Positions 8,762 to 17,251 are shown, counted from the first letter of the stretch. The stretch: 38,074 nt of DNA from Candidatus Zambryskibacteria bacterium RIFOXYC1_FULL_39_10 (GCA_001824275.1 MHWW01000005.1:31174-69247); one strand, 5' to 3'. Made by a program: numbers and translations. The notes: a model not told the origin generated them from the sequence alone.

Positions 8762-9641
8762 AGCTCTTTATTAATAAATTAATAGCTTTGGTTATGATTG
8801 GTAAAATATCGTCATAAAAATTCAAATCAAGAATTTCGGCCAATTTAAACCACTTTACATCATCCAATCCACCCTTATCTTCTTTGTTTTCCAATGTGAG
8901 TTCTTCAAAAGGCGCTTCAGCTAGAAAATAAACAACATGTTTTCTCAATTTTCCTCTCTCCGGATGAAATGTTTCGTAGGTGTTTTCGCCAAGTTTGTCT
9001 TTGATTTTTATAACTAGTCCCAATTCTTCTTTTGCTTCTCTTGCTATTCCATCTTCTTCAGTCTCATTTTTCTCTAATCTTCCCTTCGTTAGTGTCCAAT
9101 GACCAAAAACATCATGAACAAGTGCGACATAAACATCATTTTCGTGACGAGTGTAGACGACAGCCCCAACCAATGTTTCTTTAGTAATTGTTTTCTTATC
9201 CACACCCTTATCGTCTTTTCCGGGCTCACCCATTTCTTTATAAACAGCACCAAGGACACCGTTTATAAACTTACCACTTGTTTCTCCACCAAACTTTTTG
9301 GCGAGTTCAATAGCTTCATTGATAGCAACTTTTGGAGGGACTTGTTCACGATTCGCAAACAACAGTTCATAAAGACCGATACGTAAAATATTTCGGTCCA
9401 TGATACTTATTTTTTCGATTGGCCATTCTGGAGCTGCTTTAACAATAATATTATCAAGATCTTTACACTTATTTATGACTCCATCTAAAAGGGACTTCAT
9501 AAAATGATTATGCTCTGCTCCAGGTGCGAATTCAGTAGCATCTCTTTTCAAGATGTCATCAGGGTTTAATTTTTGGTCACTAAAATCCCACTCGTATAGA
9601 GTTTGGAGGACGGTTGATCTTGCAAGGTGCCGATTAGCCAT
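8760..9641 (-). CDS. nusB: NusB - NUDIX hydrolase fusion protein
   Basis: N-terminal NusB (SIMDRNILRIGLYELLF..VAINEAIELAKKFGGETSGKFINGVLG) followed by NUDIX box GRLEKNETEEDGIAREAKEELGL in one 293-aa ORF. Confidence 0.9.
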   Translation of the reverse strand: MANRHLARSTVLQTLYEWDFSDQKLNPDDILKRDATEFAPGAEHNHFMKSLLDGVINKCKDLDNIIVKAAPEWPIEKISIMDRNILRIGLYELLFANREQVPPKVAINEAIELAKKFGGETSGKFINGVLGAVYKEMGEPGKDDKGVDKKTITKETLVGAVVYTRHENDVYVALVHDVFGHWTLTKGRLEKNETEEDGIAREAKEELGLVIKIKDKLGENTYETFHPERGKLRKHVVYFLAEAPFEELTLENKEDKGGLDDVKWFKLAEILDLNFYDDILPIITKAINLLIKS

Positions 9642-9775
9642 AATGTATAATTAACCTAATTATACTAATTAACCTAAATAATTACCAATGCCTAAATCCT
9701 AATTTGGGGATTTGATTATTGGTGCTTGTTTAGAATAATTAGAGTACTTAGAACAATTAGAATAATTTGCTTAAT

Positions 9776-10006
9776 TTATTTCCCCGCTTGCTGCGCCTTT
9801 TCTTTCGCTTTCTTTTCTCTTTTGGCAATTTTAGAGTGCACATCTAAAACTTGTCTGCCCTTATATTTGCCACAAACCATACATGCTGAATGAGGCGCCT
9901 TTGGACTGCCGCATTCCTTGCACAAGGTAAGTGAAGGCGCCACCAAAGCATGGTGACTTCTTGTGTTACCCGTTTGGCTACGGTTATGTCTCATTCGTAC
10001 TACCAT
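9776..10006 (-). CDS. rpmF: 50S ribosomal protein L32
   Basis: MRHNRSQTGNTRSHHAL...CKECGSPKAPHSACMVCGKYKGR. Confidence 0.92.
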   Translation of the reverse strand: MVVRMRHNRSQTGNTRSHHALVAPSLTLCKECGSPKAPHSACMVCGKYKGRQVLDVHSKIAKREKKAKEKAQQAGK

Positions 10007-10047
10007 GTTTGTATATTAATATATTTCGCAAAATAAGGCAAGAAAAT

Positions 10048-10077
10048 GGGGGCAAGTATCATTTGATGCTAGCCCCC
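10048..10077 (-). terminator. Hairpin downstream of 382-aa cassette gene
   Basis: GGGGGCAAGTATCATTTGATGCTAGCCCCC then minus-strand ATTTTCTTGCC. Confidence 0.55.
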
Positions 10078-11217
10078 TAATATTGCCCCATAAAAATCAA
10101 CAGGAATGAATACTTGTTGATTTTTGAGAAGGCGCGCAATTTTGCGGATATGGTCGTTATTAGATTCGTGAGTCCGGAGTTGCAATATTGGTGTTTCAAA
10201 ACCAGGAATCTCATTGAAGATGAGGCCAGTTATGAGCCGCCATTTACAATCTCTTTCCTCGTCCTCCGACAAGTCCCATCTGTATTTTCGTGTGCGTAGA
10301 GCTTCAATGTTGAGAATACGCCGTGCCAGCATTTCGCCAGTCATATGGTGCAATCCAAAACGGTGATTAATGAGCGTCTCTAACGTAATCGGATCAATGG
10401 CATAACCATTAACTTTACTACCACAGTTGACTCGGGTTACGTAGACACCACCGCCCTCGGCTGGCTCTCTACCCCATGCTCTTAAAATTGTGTCGGCAAA
10501 ACACTTGCGTTCCTCTGGTGTCATTTTCTGTATCCTCCGCAATTCCTGCCGATAGACAGAAGGCTTGGAAGGAATGAAAACTCGTTCGTCTTCTTCAAGA
10601 GTGTCGTCAAACTCCTCTTTCAGAAAAATGGTCGGCAATAACCCGATACGCAGAGCTTCGGCGACAATTGAGTGGTTGAAATCTGGTGTTCCAAACATTC
10701 TCTCATCGTCCTCTTGAAGATAATGCTTGGTGTAAGCATTTTCCAGTTGGGACAAAAGAAGGTTTCTTTCTTCTTCCGTTCCAACTCCGAGAATGGTGGT
10801 CGGCGGTTTCCACTTCAACGCGAGTAATTTGATAAACTCAATCAGCTCTGCGTCCGTGTGGTAAAAAGTGTAAACTTTGTCATCGGAACGTTCCTTGAAC
10901 TGTTCCCCAAATCCGCCTGGGAAAACCACAATCGGCATTTCTGCCGAGAGTTCCTTGCGGACTTGAGAGATGACTCTCTCGTGTTCGTTTGAGTATTCTT
11001 GCTGACACACCATCACCAGAATAATCTGGCTGGCCTGCGAGTATTTCTTTAACCTCGGAAGGTCTTCTCGAAAATACCAATCGTAATCGTAGAGGAGAAC
11101 CTCATAACCACACCGCTCTCTCAAGAAATAATAGAGAGCGTCTCGTTCTGGGTTGTCGTCGCCATCATAGCCTTTACTTTTTTGCTCCACATAAGCAATC
11201 ACAGGTCTTATTTCCAT
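10069..11217 (-). CDS. Hypothetical protein, N-terminal alpha/beta domain, unknown function (cassette gene)
   Basis: 382 aa; SD AAAGGAGGTG upstream of ATG; GC-richer than neighbours. Confidence 0.7.
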   Translation of the reverse strand: MEIRPVIAYVEQKSKGYDGDDNPERDALYYFLRERCGYEVLLYDYDWYFREDLPRLKKYSQASQIILVMVCQQEYSNEHERVISQVRKELSAEMPIVVFPGGFGEQFKERSDDKVYTFYHTDAELIEFIKLLALKWKPPTTILGVGTEEERNLLLSQLENAYTKHYLQEDDERMFGTPDFNHSIVAEALRIGLLPTIFLKEEFDDTLEEDERVFIPSKPSVYRQELRRIQKMTPEERKCFADTILRAWGREPAEGGGVYVTRVNCGSKVNGYAIDPITLETLINHRFGLHHMTGEMLARRILNIEALRTRKYRWDLSEDEERDCKWRLITGLIFNEIPGFETPILQLRTHESNNDHIRKIARLLKNQQVFIPVDFYGAILGG

Positions 11218-11310
11218 AATAGCACCTCCTTTCTATGTATATGAACATCTGGTTGAAAATACTATAACAATATATTTATAAAATCAATTTTTTGAAATAT
11301 GCAAATTAAA

Positions 11311-11345
11311 AGCGGTAGCCACATCTTGGGGAGATGGCTACCGCT
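11311..11345 (-). terminator. Terminator hairpin
   Basis: AGCGGTAGCCA..TGGCTACCGCT, minus-strand T-run follows. Confidence 0.7.
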
Positions 11346-11360
11346 ATGAGCGAACAGTGT

Positions 11361-11570
11361 CTAGTCAAAACGGAAATTCCACACTTCGGGAGAAATCTTT
11401 TTAGCCTCCTCCAAGCGAGCAATTTCCTTATTAAGCTCGGGAAGTGCTTTTTTTAGAAATTTCTCTGCTTCCTTTGTGGTCATTGCACGGATTTTGAGGT
11501 GTTTCTCTGCCGCCCGTATCGTGACAGCACGCTTTCCTCTTGGTTTCTTCTTGCTTGGCATTTTGAGCAT
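11361..11570 (-). CDS. Small basic hypothetical protein
   Basis: 69 aa; SD TAGGAGTTG overlapping the stop of the upstream 56-aa ORF. Confidence 0.6.
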   Translation of the reverse strand: MLKMPSKKKPRGKRAVTIRAAEKHLKIRAMTTKEAEKFLKKALPELNKEIARLEEAKKISPEVWNFRFD

Positions 11571-11580
11571 TACACAACTC

Positions 11581-11751
11581 CTAAATCGTGATTCTTCCTT
11601 GCAAAGTTTCTGTCAATGGTCTGCTGTCCATGAGGGATTCTACCATTTCCCACATTGGGATAATTTTCTTTTCGATATTTTTGCAATCAATATCGCTCCA
11701 TCTCATATTGTTACAAGGAACCCCTTGTGACGAATTCTCTTGGTTGTCCAT
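11581..11751 (-). CDS. Small hypothetical protein (56 aa), absent from ORF track
   Basis: ATG..TAG encodes MDNQENSSQGVPCNNMRWSDIDCKNIEKKIIPMWEMVESLMDSRPLTETLQGRITI; SD AAAGGAGTG. Confidence 0.6.
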   Translation of the reverse strand: MDNQENSSQGVPCNNMRWSDIDCKNIEKKIIPMWEMVESLMDSRPLTETLQGRITI

Positions 11752-11784
11752 GTCTAAACACTCCTTTCACCATAGTAGAAGATA

Positions 11785-12393
11785 TTATAATTTTTTGCAA
11801 AAGGATTTGCGGTGGAGGTGGGAAAGGCCGTGCTTTTTGATGAGGAAATAGTGGAGTTTGGTACCATACCCCTTATGAATATCGAAGGCATAGTGAGGGT
11901 ATTTTAGGGCCAGACGGCACATCAGGCGGTCTCTTGTGACTTTGGCAACTATGGAGGCACAAGCAATGAAGACATCTTTTTCATCACCCTTTATAATTGT
12001 CTTTTGATTCGTATATTCTTTTGGTGCCTTTAGTGCTCCATCTAATTTTAAAATACAATGGCCGTCATTGTATTTTAAAGTGTGTTCTAATTTTTTTAGG
12101 CATGATGCAATTCCTTTTTTAATCGCAAAACTAATCCCATTTTTGTCTATTATTTTATTTGATGCGTGAGAGACTGAAAAATAAACTAGATCCTGCTTTT
12201 TTAAATTTATTAATTTTTTATAAATCTCTTCTCTTTTTTTAGGACTCAATTTTTTGGAATCTCGTAGTTTGTTATCAAAAATATTTTTAAGTAGCCACTT
12301 TTCCATCTTCTTTTCTGCCCCAAATATCCCCACAGTCACCGGGCCGGCCAATGGCCCTCTCCCTGCTTCGTCTATACCAACTACATATTTCAT
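11785..12393 (-). CDS. rnhB: Ribonuclease HII (start corrected to 12393)
   Basis: MKYVVGIDEAGRGPLAGP..; the longer ORF to 12588 is translated REP repeat (TPYPSPSLRRGE). Confidence 0.92.
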   Translation of the reverse strand: MKYVVGIDEAGRGPLAGPVTVGIFGAEKKMEKWLLKNIFDNKLRDSKKLSPKKREEIYKKLINLKKQDLVYFSVSHASNKIIDKNGISFAIKKGIASCLKKLEHTLKYNDGHCILKLDGALKAPKEYTNQKTIIKGDEKDVFIACASIVAKVTRDRLMCRLALKYPHYAFDIHKGYGTKLHYFLIKKHGLSHLHRKSFCKKL

Positions 12394-12408
12394 ATTTATA
12401 TTATAACT

Positions 12409-12534
12409 TATAACCTCATCCCCAGCCCTTCCCCTAGATGCAGGGGAAGGGAGAAAGAAGGAACGAGAGAATTGTTGATGTATCAACTTTGGTTCCCCTC
12501 TCCTAAGGCTAGGAGAGGGGTAAGGGGTGAGGTC
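12409..12534. repeat. Composite REPIN-like element (family B)
   Basis: ACCTCATCCCC - CCCTTCCCCTAGATGCAGGGGAAGGG - spacer - CCCCTCTCCTAAGGCTAGGAGAGGGG - GGGGTGAGGT; outer arms inverted. Confidence 0.75.
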
Positions 12535-12576
12535 GAAATGACAGCAAATTTCTGCTAGTATCATTATATGAAATTC

Positions 12577-12616
12577 ACCCCGAAGCAAAGCTCGCTACGC
12601 TCGCTTGCAACGGGGC
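12577..12616. repeat. Palindromic element upstream of dnaE
   Basis: CCCCGAAGCAAAGCTCGCTACGCTCGCTTGCAACGGGG. Confidence 0.55.
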
Positions 12617-12626
12617 ATGCCCACCT

Positions 12627-15600
12627 ATGAAATTTACACATTTACATACACATAGTCATTATTCCTTGTTACAAGCTTTACCCAAACTACCTGAGCTTAT
12701 AGAGGCGGCTAAGGTGGATGGAATGGAGGCCTTGGCGCTGACTGATAACGGTAATATGTATGGTGCGATTGAATTTTACAAGGAGTGCCAGAAACAAGGA
12801 ATTAAACCTATAATTGGAGTCGATGCGTATTTGGCAAGCCGGACTCGTTTTGATAAACAGGCAGGAGTTGATAAAGACAGATTTAGATTAGTATTGCTTT
12901 GTAAAAGTGAAATCGGTTATAAAAATTTATTAAAATTAGTGACTGCATCGTATCTTGAAGGATTTTATTACAAACCTCGTGTTGATATTGAGCTTTTAGA
13001 AAAATATAGCGAAGGATTGATTTGCATTTCAGGTTCATGGAGTGGTGATATTTCAACAGCAGTTAGAAACAGAAATTTTGAATTAGCCAAGGAACTAGTC
13101 CAGAAATATAAAAAAATTTTTAAAGAAGAAGATTTTTATATTGAAATTACCAAGCATCCCGAGCTTGAAGGCCACAATGAACACATGGTTGTGCTCTCAA
13201 ATTTTGCCAAAGAAAATGGAGTAAGTATCGTGGCATCACACGATGTTTATTATATAAAACTAGAAGATCGAGAAGCCAGAAATACACTCATGGCAGTCCA
13301 ACAAGGCGCTCCACAGGGTGGTGAAAGGGGCGCATGGGATGAGGATGAAAATTTCTCCTTTTTATCTACTGAGGATATGAAAAGCAGATTTGCTGATATG
13401 CCGGAAGCAATTTTCAATAACCAAAAAATTTCAGGACTTTGCAATTTAGAGCTTGAACTCGGTAAGTGGGCATTCCCAGATATTATAATTGAATCGGGTA
13501 AAAGTTATGATGATGAATTGCATGATCTCGCTTACAATGGACTTGAAAGGAGGGGTCTACCTAAAAGTGATGAAATAATTACAAGATTAGAATATGAGCT
13601 TGGTGTAATTAAGACTAAAGGTTATTCGCCTTATTTTTTGGTAGTGGCTGACCTTATGAATTATGCTCACGACCACGGGATACTCACTAACATTAGAGGT
13701 TCAGTTTCTGGTTCACTTACCACTTTTGCGTCTCATATCACCAACATTAATCCGCTGGAATACGAAATTCCTTTTGAAAGATTTTTAAATCCTGACAGAC
13801 CATCGGCGCCCGATATCGATATGGATTTTGCTGACAATCGTCGAGACGAAATGGTGGAATATGTTAAGCAAAAATATGGCGCCGATAAGGTCGCTCAGAT
13901 TGGAACATTTGGCACGATGGCAGCACGTGGTAGTGTACGTGATACCGCTCGGGCCCTTGGCTTTGCCTATACCTTGGGCGATAGAATTGCCAAACTTATC
14001 CCTATGGGTGCTCAGGGTCACCCCATGACTATTGATCGGGCACTCACTGAAGTGCCAGAACTTCTTGAACTGTATAAAAAAGATGTTGAAAGCAAAAAAA
14101 TTATAGATATGGCCAAAAAAATTGAAGGTTGTGCTCGCCATATCGGAGTACATGCCGCCGGAGTTGTTATTAGTCCAACTGATTTGACCAACTTCACCCC
14201 GCTTCAACTTGATCCAAAAGGCGAAGGTAAAATCATTACTCAATACGATATGTATAGTGTAGATGAAAATGGCGCCGGACTTTTGAAATTTGATTTCCTT
14301 GGTCTCAAAAACCTCTCTATCATTGCCGCCACTATTGAACTTTTGAAGAAGACAAAAAATGTAGAAATAAATCCTGACAACATACCAATTGATGACAAAA
14401 AGACTTTTGAAATGCTCGCTCGAGGTGAGACTGAAGACCTTTTCCAATTGAACGGAGATGGTATGACTAGATTTTTGGTGGAACTCAAACCTTCATCAAT
14501 TCACGATATCAACGCTATGGTTGCTCTTTATCGTCCAGGCCCGATGCAATTTATCCCCAATTATATTGAACGCAAACACGATGCTAGCAAAATAACATAT
14601 GCTGATCCAGCACTTGAACCGATTCTCAAAAAAACTTATGGCATTTTGGTTTATCAAGATGACCTCTTGATGATGGCTCACAAATTGGCCGGTTATTCAT
14701 GGGGCGAGGTAGATAAATTTAGAAAAGCCGTGGGTAAGAAAATTCCGGAAGAAATGGAAAAACAGAGAGAGAAGTTTATAAAAGGTTGTATGGAATATTC
14801 AAAATGGACTGAAAAAAAGGCCAAGGAGGTTTGGAAATGGATTGAACCTTTTGCTTCATACGGCTTCAACAAAGCTCATTCGGTTTCTTATGGTCGTGTC
14901 GCCTATCAAACTGCTTATCTCAAGGCCAATTATCCAGGTGAATATATGCGGGCAGTTCTTTCAGCTGAATCAGGGGATACTGAAAAAGTTGCTACTTCAA
15001 TAAATGAATGCAAAAGAATTGGTATAGAAATATTGCCACCTGACATCAACGAAAGTTTTTCTGACTTTACTCTTGTCAAGAAACCCGCCCGCCTCGCAAG
15101 CGAGAGCGTTGCGGGCGGGGAAGTTGCAGATAATAAGGAGACAATCAGATTTGGATTAACCACAATCAAAAACTTCGGTGAGGGTATATCGCACACCATT
15201 ACGGCCGAGAGGAAGGAGAACGGCAAATTTAAATCACTAGAAGATTTTCTCAGGCGTATTCAAGACAGAAATTTAAATAAAAAATCAATGGATGCTTTGA
15301 TAAAAGCAGGAGCCTTTGATAATTTTGACGAAAGAGGTCAGATGATAGCCAATATGGATAATCTTTTAGAATATAACAAGGAGTCGGTCGGAAATAAGGA
15401 TCAACATTCACTTTTTTCTGCAACACCCACACTTGATTACTCTCCTCTTCACTTGAATCCATCAGAACCAGCCACTGCTACTGAAAAACTGGCGTGGGAA
15501 AAAGAACTTCTGGGTTTGTATGTTTCTGGCCATCCGCTGGAACAATTTAAAGAAAAACTCGCTAATCAAAAAAATTCCATAAAAAATATTAAAGAAAATG

Positions 15601-15854
15601 CCAAAGAAAATGAAATAGTAGTAGTGGGCGGTCTTATAGAAAATATGCGCGACATTCTGACCAAAAATGGCGACAAAATGTTTTTTATCAAATTTGCTGA
15701 TTTAACAGATGAAATTGAGATGGTAGTTTTCCCCCGTACGCTTCAAGAATTTTCCAGCATATTCGTCCTCGATGAATGCATCGCCGTCAAAGCCCGCGTC
15801 TCTCTGCGCAATGGCGAAAAGTCTCTAATTGCCGAAAAAGCCAAAAAGTTATAA
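12627..15854 (+). CDS. dnaE: DNA polymerase III alpha subunit
   Basis: 1075 aa; PHP domain FTHLHTHSHYSLL, PDIDMDFADNRRDEMVEYVKQKYG, C-terminal OB domain. Confidence 0.96.
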   Translation: MKFTHLHTHSHYSLLQALPKLPELIEAAKVDGMEALALTDNGNMYGAIEFYKECQKQGIKPIIGVDAYLASRTRFDKQAGVDKDRFRLVLLCKSEIGYKNLLKLVTASYLEGFYYKPRVDIELLEKYSEGLICISGSWSGDISTAVRNRNFELAKELVQKYKKIFKEEDFYIEITKHPELEGHNEHMVVLSNFAKENGVSIVASHDVYYIKLEDREARNTLMAVQQGAPQGGERGAWDEDENFSFLSTEDMKSRFADMPEAIFNNQKISGLCNLELELGKWAFPDIIIESGKSYDDELHDLAYNGLERRGLPKSDEIITRLEYELGVIKTKGYSPYFLVVADLMNYAHDHGILTNIRGSVSGSLTTFASHITNINPLEYEIPFERFLNPDRPSAPDIDMDFADNRRDEMVEYVKQKYGADKVAQIGTFGTMAARGSVRDTARALGFAYTLGDRIAKLIPMGAQGHPMTIDRALTEVPELLELYKKDVESKKIIDMAKKIEGCARHIGVHAAGVVISPTDLTNFTPLQLDPKGEGKIITQYDMYSVDENGAGLLKFDFLGLKNLSIIAATIELLKKTKNVEINPDNIPIDDKKTFEMLARGETEDLFQLNGDGMTRFLVELKPSSIHDINAMVALYRPGPMQFIPNYIERKHDASKITYADPALEPILKKTYGILVYQDDLLMMAHKLAGYSWGEVDKFRKAVGKKIPEEMEKQREKFIKGCMEYSKWTEKKAKEVWKWIEPFASYGFNKAHSVSYGRVAYQTAYLKANYPGEYMRAVLSAESGDTEKVATSINECKRIGIEILPPDINESFSDFTLVKKPARLASESVAGGEVADNKETIRFGLTTIKNFGEGISHTITAERKENGKFKSLEDFLRRIQDRNLNKKSMDALIKAGAFDNFDERGQMIANMDNLLEYNKESVGNKDQHSLFSATPTLDYSPLHLNPSEPATATEKLAWEKELLGLYVSGHPLEQFKEKLANQKNSIKNIKENAKENEIVVVGGLIENMRDILTKNGDKMFFIKFADLTDEIEMVVFPRTLQEFSSIFVLDECIAVKARVSLRNGEKSLIAEKAKKL
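15084..15121. repeat. GC-rich palindromic element inserted in frame in dnaE (family A)
   Basis: ACCCGCCCGCCTCGCAAGCGAGAGCGTTGCGGGCGGGG; encodes PARLASESVAGGE. Confidence 0.85.
15814..15853 (+). repeat. Proximal copy of dnaE-tail direct repeat
   Basis: 36/40 nt identical to 16897-16936. Confidence 0.85.
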
Positions 15855-15884
15855 TTAATACAATTGTTTGATATTATAATCACA

Positions 15885-15922
15885 ATTATCCAAAATTTAA
15901 CGGCCGTTAAAAAATGGATAAT
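15885..15922. promoter_or_regulatory. Nested palindrome ATTATCCA..TTTAACGGCCGTTAAA..TGGATAAT
   Basis: Core TAACGGCCGTTA shared with 16519-16532. Confidence 0.55.
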
Positions 15923-15933
15923 CACAAGAATTA

Positions 15934-16500
15934 TTATTTCAATCTAAAATCTTCTCGGAGCCAGTTATCGTTTTCTATAGATTCAATTGTCATATATAAC
16001 ACCTCACCTTTCAAATCCAGATACTGTTTAAGTAAATTGATGATGTTTTCGCAAGGGTATGGATAAATCCAAACGCTTTGTTGTAAACAAATAAAACCAA
16101 AACTGCGAATCATAACCCTTAAATTGTCTCTGACTCCTCTTCTACTTTCTGATATATCGAATATTACTACTCTGTATTTCCTGTCCCATTTTTTAGGTTT
16201 ATTTGTTGCAAGCCCTTCCAGTTCATATTTTAAAAGCAGGCGTTTACCCTTATTTGTAATTTTCAGATATTTGCTATCCCGATCTTCCTTAATCTCGATC
16301 AGTCCTCTTTCTAACAATCTTTTTATGCCACGGTTAATCTCAAATACTTTAAGTTTAGATTTTTTCATGAGGGGTGTGTATTTCAAAAGTTGAACTGCAT
16401 TACCCATGGTTGCTGCCACGAAGACAAATCCCAATGTTCCAACGAGAATAAGCAAAGTTTTGCTGGCAGATAAAACTTTTTCTTTTGTTTCTACTCTCAT
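15934..16500 (-). CDS. PaaX-like regulator with Cas2-like C-terminal domain and N-terminal hydrophobic segment
   Basis: 188 aa; winged-helix-like region then KWDRKYRVVIFDISESRRGVRDNLRVMIRSFGFICLQQSVWIYPYPC. Confidence 0.7.
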   Translation of the reverse strand: MRVETKEKVLSASKTLLILVGTLGFVFVAATMGNAVQLLKYTPLMKKSKLKVFEINRGIKRLLERGLIEIKEDRDSKYLKITNKGKRLLLKYELEGLATNKPKKWDRKYRVVIFDISESRRGVRDNLRVMIRSFGFICLQQSVWIYPYPCENIINLLKQYLDLKGEVLYMTIESIENDNWLREDFRLK

Positions 16501-16518
16501 ATTGATATTGTATAAAAT

Positions 16519-16532
16519 CTAACGGCCGTTAG
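16519..16532. promoter_or_regulatory. Candidate operator CTAACGGCCGTTAG in promoter of the PaaX-like gene
   Basis: 14-bp palindrome 5' of TATACA -10-like box, start codon at 16500. Confidence 0.5.
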
Positions 16533-16579
16533 AAAGTGGATATATGTGTAATTAAAGTTTAAAATAGTAAATAAATAGA

Positions 16580-16626
16580 AAAGCCCGAGACATTATACGT
16601 TTTCACGAAATGTTTCCCGGGCTTTT
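16580..16626 (-). terminator. Terminator hairpin of 63-aa cassette gene
   Basis: AAAAGCCCGaGACATT..AAATGTTTCCCGGGCTTTT. Confidence 0.75.
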
Positions 16627-16650
16627 AGATACACGCTGCACCCCGATGCT

Positions 16651-16842
16651 CTACCCTTTATCTCTAAGCAGAGCTTGCAGTTCTTCCAGTTTTTTCGTAA
16701 CCATTTCGCACCGAGTGCGAGCATCATTTTGCGGATTCCGTCGAGTGACGATACTGTAGTCTGGTTGAGTGAAAGCGATCCAGAGTGTGGGTTCCATATG
16801 ATGAGGTAGTTGCCTAAGAAGTTCTTCGGCTCTTTTATCCAT
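16651..16842 (-). CDS. Hypothetical small protein (cassette gene)
   Basis: 63 aa; SD GGAGG upstream of ATG, terminator downstream. Confidence 0.6.
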   Translation of the reverse strand: MDKRAEELLRQLPHHMEPTLWIAFTQPDYSIVTRRNPQNDARTRCEMVTKKLEELQALLRDKG

Positions 16843-16896
16843 TGGTCAATCCTCCACGCACAGATTACCACTAAAAATAAATTTAGCAATCCTCTA

Positions 16897-16936
16897 GCGA
16901 AAAGTACTTAATTGCCGAAAAAGCTAAAAAGTTATA
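16897..16936 (+). repeat. Distal copy of dnaE-tail direct repeat (relic or att-like)
   Basis: Re-encodes EKYLIAEKAKKL* versus EKSLIAEKAKKL* in dnaE. Confidence 0.85.
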
Positions 16937-16958
16937 GGATTTTATTGGAGGTTTGTTC

Positions 16959-17180
16959 GTGAATAATAAATTGTTTCCGGTCACACCAGAACAAAGAAAA
17001 GAGCTCGAGGAAGCTCGAATCGAATGGCGAAAGAAGACGGCCAAACTCAGAGAGAGTATTCGTCGTTCTGAGCGAATTACTGCGAAGGATTTGGCGATTG
17101 TCATCAATGCCAGAGCAGATGATAGTTTTTGGTCACCAACGCAGCGCCCTAAAAGAAAGTCCCAAAAGAAGCGGAAATAA
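16959..17180 (+). CDS. Hypothetical small basic protein (cassette gene), likely GTG start
   Basis: SD GGAGG 7 nt before GTG at 16959; inverted CCGCTTC hairpin near the stop. Confidence 0.6.
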   Translation: MNNKLFPVTPEQRKELEEARIEWRKKTAKLRESIRRSERITAKDLAIVINARADDSFWSPTQRPKRKSQKKRK

Positions 17181-17207
17181 TCCGCTTCTTTTACGTTTAT
17201 AAAAGAA

Positions 17208-17251
17208 AAGCCCCGCACGTACTCTGCGCGCAGGCGCTTTTCGTGTGGGAC
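17208..17251 (-). terminator. Terminator hairpin
   Basis: GCCCCGCACG..CGTGTGGGAC with T-rich minus-strand flank. Confidence 0.55.

Noticed and set aside
10020-10045. rnhB-tail duplication (TTTTGCGAAATATATTAATAT) after the 382-aa cassette, as a third gene-tail repeat
   Set aside because: Only about 17/21 matches in AT-rich sequence and no shared C-terminal peptide; could be chance.
12394-12588. N-terminal extension of the RNase HII ORF (TPYPSPSLRRGE..)
   Set aside because: Translation of REP-like repeat DNA; the conserved start is MKYVVGIDEAG at 12393.
13785-14447. 220-aa minus-strand ORF opposite dnaE and other antisense ORFs in dnaE, thrS and gyrB
   Set aside because: Antisense shadows of clearly coding frames with no recognisable protein features.
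16883-17218. 111-aa minus ORF
   Set aside because: Antisense to the SD-led 16959..17180 gene and to the dnaE-tail repeat.
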